From positions 27,355,248 through 27,419,247 of the forward strand of contig CAIIXF020000003.1 of NCBI GenBank assembly GCA_903813345.2: a stretch of 64,000 nt of DNA, in the 5' to 3' direction. Positions within the stretch are counted from its first letter, which is position 1; the number at the start of each line of letters is the position of its first letter. The stretch is from Owenia fusiformis (lineage: Eukaryota; Annelida; Polychaeta; Sabellida; Oweniidae). The notes under the pieces are model-generated. The model did no database searches. It saw only the letters and a program-made list of their open reading frames with translations, and had not been told where the DNA came from. The position numbers were made by a program, and so were the translations under genes. This document shows positions 56,428-64,000 of the stretch, piece after piece.

Positions 56428-59400
56428 ATGTTTTCCAGAAATTCAAAGATTTTATGTCATTTGTTGAGAAATGCAATAAGAAAACCTGATAAGTCACACA
56501 GCCATTACAAGCCAATATTTAGGGCTATTGGATGTTCGAGTTACAGAAGAACCAATAAACTTTTTACCACATTATTTGGGTATAAAGTTGCAGCCCCTGC
56601 ATTTTCGATTTGCACCATTGGGACAGTGTACTGTTTATCTTCTAAACACAACCGTAAGTATTAAGATTTTTTATTCCTAGAAGTCAAGAGAATAATCCTT
56701 ACAATTGTTCATATAGATGATTTTTGTCTAACGACCCGAGGGCATCTCCAACTGCCGTCCGAGCATAGTGTACAAGCTAAGTCAGATACTATGATAGTCC
56801 AACAACATTAGCCCTAGCCTGGGCCTCGTTTCTTATCTGACATGTCTTATGGCCCAGGCTAGACGGTGAACACTGCCTCTAATGCGTTGGATTGTTGTAT
56901 GGACTTGCATTTGAGGGGCCAACACGATCCTTAGAGACCCAGAGGGTGCATGAATGCACCTAGGCCCAGGCTAGGTCTAACCTCCATGATCATTTTGCCT
57001 TTGATGCGTTAATTTAATCGTTCCGCAGGTTTCGACATCTCCAACTGCCGTCCGAACATACATGTAGTGTATCAAGCTAAGTCAGATACTATGAAAGGAA
57101 GTTTGCTAAATCCGGTGCCCTGTGCAGTTATCAAGCCCAGGACCTTATGATTCAAAGTCTGATGCTCTACCACAGAGCAACGGCCATGACACCACACAGG
57201 CCTGTAGCCAGGATATGCCAAGGGGGGTTCACTTTTTGAAAAATTCCAGGGGGGTTCACGTGTGACAATTTTGGTCCAAAAATGGCCAAAATCACTCAAA
57301 AAGTGCTCAGAATGGTGAAAAAACTGCATGATTTTGAACGTTTTTTGGCCAGGGGGGGGGGTTTGCTCATTGAACCAGCTACGGGCATGCCACAGATTAG
57401 CTGTAGTAGCAACTTGCTATACAGAATCATTACAAATGTGATCAATTGATTGAAGCAATAACCATTAACTCAGACGATTGTAAGCTCTAAACTGATATGG
57501 ATGTGCCAAACCACACTTACCTTGAGTTTCCCAATCTGAGCTTGAGGCCCCTAAGAAAAAATATGCGTAGCATACATGTATCTGGGTAGGCATCATTTAA
57601 TTCAGTGATTAATAATGTGATCACACGCTAATTAGCATTCAAGACCTACTAATGAACTATTCTGGGGTTCATATACTATATTTGAGATCCTGCAATTGAT
57701 TGGCTAGTAGGGTCTTTTAAATAGTTTAAAAAAAATTCTACAGTTTTCTGCAAAATTCATTGGTCCTTTACAAAATTTAAAGAATTTAAAAAAAGCTTTT
57801 AATAATTTTTTTAGGTCTACCAAAACTTGTTAAACGCATGAGAACATTTTGCAATTTCAAGCACCCTGAAAAATTGAATTTGAATGTATTCCCGACTCTT
57901 TTTTAGTCAGGAATATTTAGGTGAAAATATTTCAAAAATATATAGAAGCAATTTAAAGGTTGATTTCAAAACTTTATACCATTCTTTTGAAAACCTGAAG
58001 TGGCACCAAGCAATCCATTGACTTTTTCACTGAAAATCCAAGATGGCCGCCGCGATGTCTCAAAAAACCATAAAAATTGACTAAAGTTATGATTTAATAA
58101 GTCAAAATAGTTGTTTACTGATCAAACATGACTAATAATAGTACCTATCAGAAGTTCATATCCATTTAAAGTCATTGGATCATTTTTGTGTGAAAACTGG
58201 AGTCCCACAAGGCTCAACTCTATGTCCGCTACTTTTTTTTCATTTTTTGCATTGACCAAGGCATTTGCACATAGCAATGCATAAAAATCCATTTTTGTAA
58301 CATGTGCACCTAGGACCACATTTCACCTTGCACCCACACTTGACCAATGCTTCGCATGTTGCTTGAGGAAGGGCTGTATATAGTGGCACCAGGAGGGACA
58401 TGTCATACTACCAGCCCCATGTTGTGAACTCCGATACCCATGTTGGATTGAGATTGTACAGTTGCCCCAAAACAATACCACCTTGGTTAGCAAGTTCTTA
58501 AAATATTCTGTGCAAGGGCTCCTTTTGTTAGTGGCATTCTATCAATGACTGTATGGCCATTACAGAACATTTGCCTTCATGCTACATCGATATCTATCTG
58601 GTTGCTGGTTCGATCATATACTAGAACAGTAAAACGTTTAAGGGACTGAATGGCATGAACTGACAAAGTCAGATTTGTTGTAACCATTTGTGCTACTTGT
58701 AGAAAAGCTGGAGTAACTTCCTTGAACACATTCCATAGCTTGAAGGGCAGATTCTCTGCTATGGCCAAAGAATGGTGCAGTTATATAATATAATTTAATA
58801 CCTGTAATTTTTGAGAGGTCAGAAGGCAATCCAGGTTGACACTTATTGCACCCTAATGCTGCAGCCATGGCAAGAACAACTACACCAGTACTCCACTGGT
58901 TCTGATTATGAAGTCTTTTTACCCTTCGAGGTCATCTGTTTTACCTGAACAAAGAGTCTAGTGTAGTATCAGCTCCTTCATGAGTACTGTACACGGTTCA
59001 ATTGTTACTGTAACTGGCAACTGAGGAAAGCACTTCAACAGATTCCACAATAGTCATAAACATCAACCTCAAAAATAGAGTTGGCCAGGAATGCTTACAG
59101 CTCAGTCTTGTTATGGTTGTTGTTTCTTAGAAAGCCTAACCAATTCTGGGGCATCACATTCTCTGCATAAACCATCCATTGCCACAATGAATCCTTGTCA
59201 GGGACTTCCTACTGCTTTATAGGTAGACATCCCAGATAACATCTTATCTTGAAACACCTTCCATAGGCCGCCTTAACTATGAGACATTGGTACCATATTC
59301 TTGGAAGTTGGTAGCCACACCAGGATGCATCACATGGACTAGAAGGATGCCATATTAAAATTGCATCTGCAGGTGGCTTTTCCAATACTTCAGATCCATC

Positions 59401-62045
59401 TGGCTTAGCTTCTTGACATTTAAGTAAGTGTGCTTTTATGTAGGCCTCATGGCTCCGTGGTTATATAGGGATGACGGGAACTCATGGTTTTCATATTTGA
59501 AAAACTCAAGACATGTCATTGTGTCTTGATTGGCATCAAATGTAGAGTAACAGCAAAAAGGTCATAATCATTTCTCAGATCCTTGACTTCAGGATTCACT
59601 TGCATGCATAGTTGGTGTGGTCTAGGGAGAAAAAACAAAGAATCATCTGCAGTGATTCCTGAGGTCAAGGCACTGAGAGAAGAAAATTACCTTTTTGCTA
59701 TGCTCTATATTGCTTGCCTTTGACAATCAAGACATAACATGTCTGAGTTTTTCAAACATGAAAACCATGAGTTCCTGTCATCCCTAGCTAAGTATGGAGC
59801 CATGAGACCTACAACTAAATGACCTACTTAAATGCCTAGAAACTAAGCCAGGTGGACCCAAAGTATTGGAAAAGCCAACTGCAGATGCAGTTTTAATATA
59901 CTGCTCCTTTCTGGTCCTTTCTGGTGTTTCATCCCAAGTTAAGGCAGCTTATGGAAAGTGTTCCAAGATTAGATGTTGTCTGGAATGTTTACCTATAAAT
60001 CAGTGAGAAGTCCCTAACAAGGATTTATTGTGGCACTGGTGCTAAGAGGATGATTTATGCAGAGATGCACAAATACCAAAGAATTGGCCAGCCTTTCTAT
60101 CAACCAATGGAACCAGACCAGGCTGTTTGCATTCCTGGCCAACTTTATGTCTGAGGTTGATGTTAATGAAAAGCAAATGATAACTACTATTTGGGAATCT
60201 CTTCAGTGCTTTCCTCAATTGCGAGATACAGCAATGATTGAACCTTGTACTCATGAAAAAGATGACACTAGGCTCTTTGTTCATATAAAACAGATGACCT
60301 CAGAGGGTAAAAAATACTTCATAACCAGAAGTGGAGATACTGATGTCCTTTTTCTTGCCATGGCTACAGCATTAGGGTGCAAAAGGTGTCAATCTGGATT
60401 GCCTTCGGACCTTTCAAAAATTACAGGTATTAAATAATATTATATAACTGCACCATTCTTTGGCCATAGCAAAGAATCTGCCCTTCAATCTATGGAATGT
60501 GTTCAAGGAAGTTACTCCAGCTTTTCTACAAGTAGCACAAATGGTTACAACAAATCTGACTTTGTCAGTTCATGCCATTCAGCCCCTTAAATCTTTTACT
60601 GTTCTAGTATATGATCGAACCAGCAACCAGATAGATATCGATGCAGCATGAAGGCAAATGTTCTGTAATGGCCAAAGTGGCAAAAATGGTTACAACAAAC
60701 CTGCCTTTGTCAGTTCAAGCCATTAAGTCCCTGGAACATTTTACTGTTTTATTATATGATCGAACCAGCAACCAGATAGATATCAATGCAGCAATGTTCT
60801 GTAGCAGTCATACAGTCATTGACAAAATACCACCAACAAAGGGCTTGCACAGAAAATCTTAACTTGCTAACCAATGCGGTATAGTTTGGTGCCATAACCA
60901 AAATGGTTATCGAGTTCACAACATGTGGCTGGCAGTATGACATGTCCCTCCTGATGCCACTATGTACAGCCCTTCTTCAAGCAGCTAAGGCATGCCAAGC
61001 ATTGGTCAAGTGTGGGTGAAATGTGGTCCTAGGTGCACATGTCACAAAAATGGATTTCTATACATTGCAATGCACAAATGCCATGGTCAATGAGTCATTG
61101 AACTAAAAAAGTAGGGGGCATAAAGTTGAGCCTTGTGGGACTCCAGTTTTCACACAAAAATAATCTAGTGACTTTAAATGCATATGACCATCTAATAAGT
61201 ACTATTATCAGTCATGTTTGATCAGTATTTAACTTTTTTGACAAATTAAATGATGAAATTAGTCTATTTAAGTGATTTGCCAATACATTGTGGCGGCCAT
61301 CTTGGATTTTTGGTGAAACAGTCAATGGATTGCTTGGTGCCACTTCAGGTTCTCAAAAGGATGGTATGAAGTTTTGAAATCCACCTAAAGATTGCTTCTA
61401 TATATTTTTGAAATATTCTGTGAACTTATCTCCTGTTCAAACCTGACTATTTTTCTTTATTTTCTAGATGACAGATTACTTGACGCTGCCAGACGAAATG
61501 ACACAACAGATCTTTTAAGGTAAATTCCTCTCCATTCCTGAAAACAATGATTGAATTCTTATATACAGCTTGCCATCTGTGGTCAGAAAGTTGATGCTAC
61601 TAATCATGTGAACGAAAGTTAGTTTTTATGTCACCAAATCTCCAACTTTTTGTGACTGGTGTTGGCAGTTTGTGGTCGGTGTTCAACAGTTGTTGGTTGG
61701 TGTTTGGCAGTTGGTGTTTAGTGTTCTGTGTCTGTAACAAATGGCAGGTGGTAACAATTTGCATGTTCATGCCTTGTTGCTATTTGATATAATAATATTT
61801 TGATGTGATCCCATATGAATCATAAGGTGAAGAAAGTCCCTCAAAAAGTAGAAAAATACAGAAATACAGGTAAAGATTCTTTAAAAGGCATAATCTGCCC
61901 CGTCAAATTACAATAATAGCTTTAGAGAAAGAGCTTAAATTGTTTTGCTTTGTTTCAGGCTCATAAAATCTGGAGTAGATGTAAATAAAAAACATCCCTT
62001 AGGTTGGACAGCATTACACGTTGCAGTCATCAACAGGAACCATGA
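56428..62045 (+). CDS. CLPB: CLPB (mitochondrial AAA+ disaggregase), 5' end, partial
   Basis: CLPB/Skd3 is an ATP-dependent disaggregase of the mitochondrial intermembrane space with N-terminal ankyrin repeats. Three exons in phase: 56428-56653, 61468-61519, 61959-62045, 121 codons. The first exon encodes a basic start ([20 protein letters not shown]) and a hydrophobic stretch ([15 protein letters not shown]) matching the presequence plus processing segment of CLPB. The next two encode the first ankyrin repeat: [46 protein letters not shown]. This order and wording agree with vertebrate CLPB. Further ankyrin repeats and the AAA+ module lie beyond the right edge. An earlier non-ATG start is open but not needed. 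Intron 1 is 4.8 kb and dominated by a foldback element. Confidence 0.82.
56797..56870. repeat. inverted partner of the 18415-18505 repeat
   Basis: Contains caacaacattagccctagcc and tcttatctgacatgtcttat, the reverse complement of the copy upstream of NDUFS3. Confidence 0.65.
57100..57195 (-). mobile_element. tRNA-derived SINE head (minus)
   Basis: On the minus strand an A-box-like segment (gttgctctgtggtagagcat) is followed about 40 bp later by ggtcctgggcttgataac, a degenerate B box. The structure resembles the SINE at 35985-36250 but is shorter and not identical. Confidence 0.45.
57196..57395. mobile_element. short 'gtagccagg' TIR element
   Basis: It starts aggcctgtagccagg and ends with the approximate inverse (ccagctacgggcat). 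Inside are ccaggggggttcac and aaactgcatgattttgaa, words shared with the arms of the 51081-53623 foldback. It is therefore a small member of the same family, in CLPB intron 1. Confidence 0.6.
58577..58990 (-). pseudogene. left-arm copy of a transposon-associated protein remnant
   Basis: Broken minus-strand frames read [40 protein letters not shown] and [12 protein letters not shown], the mirror copy of the right-arm remnant. Frames change between the pieces. Confidence 0.55.
60057..60651 (+). pseudogene. right-arm copy of a transposon-associated protein remnant
   Basis: A 126-codon frame (60057-60437) includes [20 protein letters not shown] and [13 protein letters not shown]. This matches the HEEADTR...DTDV pattern I know from uncharacterised transposon-linked proteins of marine invertebrates. 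The reading then shifts frame to [20 protein letters not shown]. Family and function are not established; it is clearly broken. Confidence 0.55.
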
Positions 62046-64000
62046 GTGAGTATAGGACTCCCTTTATATTAGATGTTATTTTTGCTTATAGTAAAACCTG
62101 TAAATAGAACAGAAACACTTCTTTGGTGTGGTTCGGATTGTGATAATGGTACATGTACTTGAATTATGGGGTTTCTGTTTCTTAGAACTTATGTTTCTTT
62201 TTGGCTCACACAGTAAGCCTATGGGATTGACCAGGGGTCCATCCGTCCGTTGGTCCGTCAACATTGGCTGCACAAATTAAAACTGCTATTCGGATTGAGT
62301 CATACCCACATTCATTTTATGCATATCCATAATGCCTATTTGACCTATTATCGCCATTTCCCAAGTTCGCCCGGTTTCCGAGAAATAGCTGATTTTGACA
62401 TCAAAACGTCAACTTTTCTGTAAATACTAGACACTTTGTTGAAGAAGAACTTTCAAATAACTTGTAGTAGTTGCTTCATATGCAACTTATGTCCTCTGAA
62501 GATTTCAAAGCTCTTGGAATTACTATTTTTGGTGTTTACTCTATACAAAAAGTAGGACTTAGTCATTTTCAGGAAACTTTCTCATGTATAAAGTCAATGG
62601 CAGGTTTTGTGATTGACAAGTTTCTCAAAGTTTGCCTTATACTTGATCATTTCTTGCAATGAATTACATTATTACTAGATTTAAGCATTCCCTACATATT
62701 GCTCAATATATGTCAGCATCAAATTTTTACCGTTTTGAGATATTTGACGTCAAAAAACAGTAAAAATAAGTTATTTTTCAACTTGCTTCAATCTGACCAA
62801 ATCTACAAGCTGCCAGGAGTTCAAATCTGACATTAGTTTTAGGATTTGACCTTTACTTGACCTTCAGTGACCTTCGAAAGGGTCAAAAAAGTTGATTTTT
62901 CAAATTGATTTTTGGATGTAAATTTTGGTCAGCCTAATCACAAAAGACCTTACTGAGCTCTGACTAGGTAAAATTTTCAAGGTCAAAGGTCATCAAACTA
63001 GGTCACACAACTGTGCTATCTAAGTTTCTCAAAGTTGGAGACTACAAATCCAAATCAATATTTTGGTTTGAAAGTCAGGATATACATTCCTCTGAAGGTT
63101 CCAAACTGTGTGAGCACAGGATCGTTGGCCCGACCGTGGGTCCTTTCATCATTATTGAAAAAGTCTTGCTAGAATAAGCTTTTAAAACACAAACAGTGAA
63201 TTCCACTTAAAGTAAAAACTGCATATTCATTTAACTGTATGATGGGAAAAATGGAAAAATGTTCGTAAAACTACTCTGTTTGAATACAGGTCAACAGATA
63301 AATAAATAAATTAGATCATGGACTGGGATAGTTGGGGTTTGTTTTCCTTATGACTGGTGTACTCTTTAATGTTTCCTTATTCTTTCTGTAATAATTTTTG
63401 GTATACATATTTCTCCATAAGCAGTGGAACACTTCAAAACCATTTACTAAATAATTTAATGTAAAATGAAGCTATACTTGTATATTTATGTAGAACATAT
63501 CCAAAGTTGTATACTATTCTAAGGTATCAAGGGTGTTTGCATTACACATGTTTTAGTGTCACTTGCATGTAGTGATTCTGGGATTGATGTAAAACATGGT
63601 TGAATTGGTATATACCTTCATGTGTGCTTCTGACTTTCAACAACAGCCGGCCACCATTTCAATGTTTATATTTTATGCAGCAGAATTGTGATTTGGTCAT
63701 TGGACTATCAGGCATATATCACACATTCATAACATCTTCAAGGGTCGCAACTTTTTATAATATTGCATGTAATTTCTACCAATGTCGGAATCGCTGCATG
63801 CCAGTGACTCTAGGTGATTACCATCCTGAAGGCAACACTTTTGGTGTTTGTTTCTACGATCTTAAATTATGTATCAGTTATTTAATCTCCATGTTTTTTA
63901 TGGGAGGTGGTGACACTACCAGAAATGGTGACATATTGTTATGGTCTCAAACTTTTTTGTAGATGGTGTTCGGCAGTTGGTGTCTGTAACAAATGGCAGG
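62046..64000. other. CLPB intron continuing off the window
   Basis: After the donor at 62046 no further CLPB exon is seen. The stretch contains a pogo-like terminus (about 62091), a 'ccgtccgt' word cluster near 62240, 'tgaccttcagtgaccttcga'-type words near 62860-62900, and at 63905-64000 the dispersed 'ggtgacatattgttatgg...ggcagttggtgtctgtaac' repeat also present at 61680-61750. Confidence 0.5.

Larger units (their letters stand above)
57897..61450. mobile_element. 3.5-kb foldback element in CLPB intron 1
   Basis: The arms of about 1.7 kb are reverse complements at moderate identity and meet near 59600-59650. Matching landmarks include 'aagtggcaccaagcaatcca' (57998) against its inverse near 61330, and aaccagcaaccagatagata-type words on both sides. 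Each arm carries the same broken protein remnant. The right arm runs to within about 20 bp of the splice acceptor of CLPB exon 2 (61468). Part of the right arm (60655-60860) is further duplicated in tandem. Confidence 0.85.

Noticed and set aside
63600-63962. 120-codon plus ORF at the right edge
   Set aside because: It does not continue the CLPB ankyrin sequence and its end lies in a dispersed repeat.

Overview
The window is animal nuclear DNA: AT-rich, with spliced genes on both strands, long introns, and many non-autonomous transposons, hairpin elements and tRNA-derived SINEs. The gene set (CDK10, NDUFS3, a C20orf96-like coiled-coil protein, a kelch-like protein, CLPB) and the repeat types fit a bilaterian invertebrate, probably marine. 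I cannot name the phylum. No prokaryotic features, CRISPR arrays or genuine tRNA/rRNA genes were seen. All gene models were built by hand from splice sites, reading phase and recalled protein families. No search was run.

Layout. (1) 5354-16516, minus: 5' half of CDK10, a CDC2-family kinase, running off the left edge. (2) 7702-14808, plus: a complete 13-exon gene lying inside the 8.7-kb third intron of CDK10 on the opposite strand. It encodes a 518-residue secreted protein: signal peptide, a carbonic-anhydrase-like domain that has lost all three zinc histidines, a vWA domain with a visible metal-binding motif, and a short Thr-rich tail. (3) 19106-29677, plus: complete NDUFS3 (complex I 30-kDa subunit, 271 aa). 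Its first intron holds a young LTR retrotransposon carrying only a gag-like ORF. (4) 31863-38701, minus: a complete 406-aa coiled-coil protein with a conserved EYP motif, probably C20orf96/DUF4618-like, convergent with NDUFS3. (5) 40450-42815: a 5'-truncated, frameshifted LINE with reverse transcriptase and RNase H. (6) 42884-44099: a 1.2-kb near-palindrome with TTAA ends (piggyBac-like). (7) 46018-53788, minus: a complete 604-aa BTB-BACK-kelch protein, with a 2.5-kb foldback element in intron 1. (8) 56428-62045, plus: the 5' end of CLPB (mitochondrial disaggregase, ankyrin part), with a 3.5-kb foldback in intron 1, running off the right edge.

The genes do not form an operon or a pathway. NDUFS3 and CLPB are both mitochondrial but unrelated in position. 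The most unusual items are the nested dead-carbonic-anhydrase/vWA fusion gene, a 73-bp minisatellite in that gene that multiplies its own 3' splice site about 20 times, a tandem pair of candidate 12-nt microexons in the coiled-coil gene, a transposon inserted six bases into a splice donor of NDUFS3, and the very high density of long inverted repeats in introns, often within tens of bases of exons.
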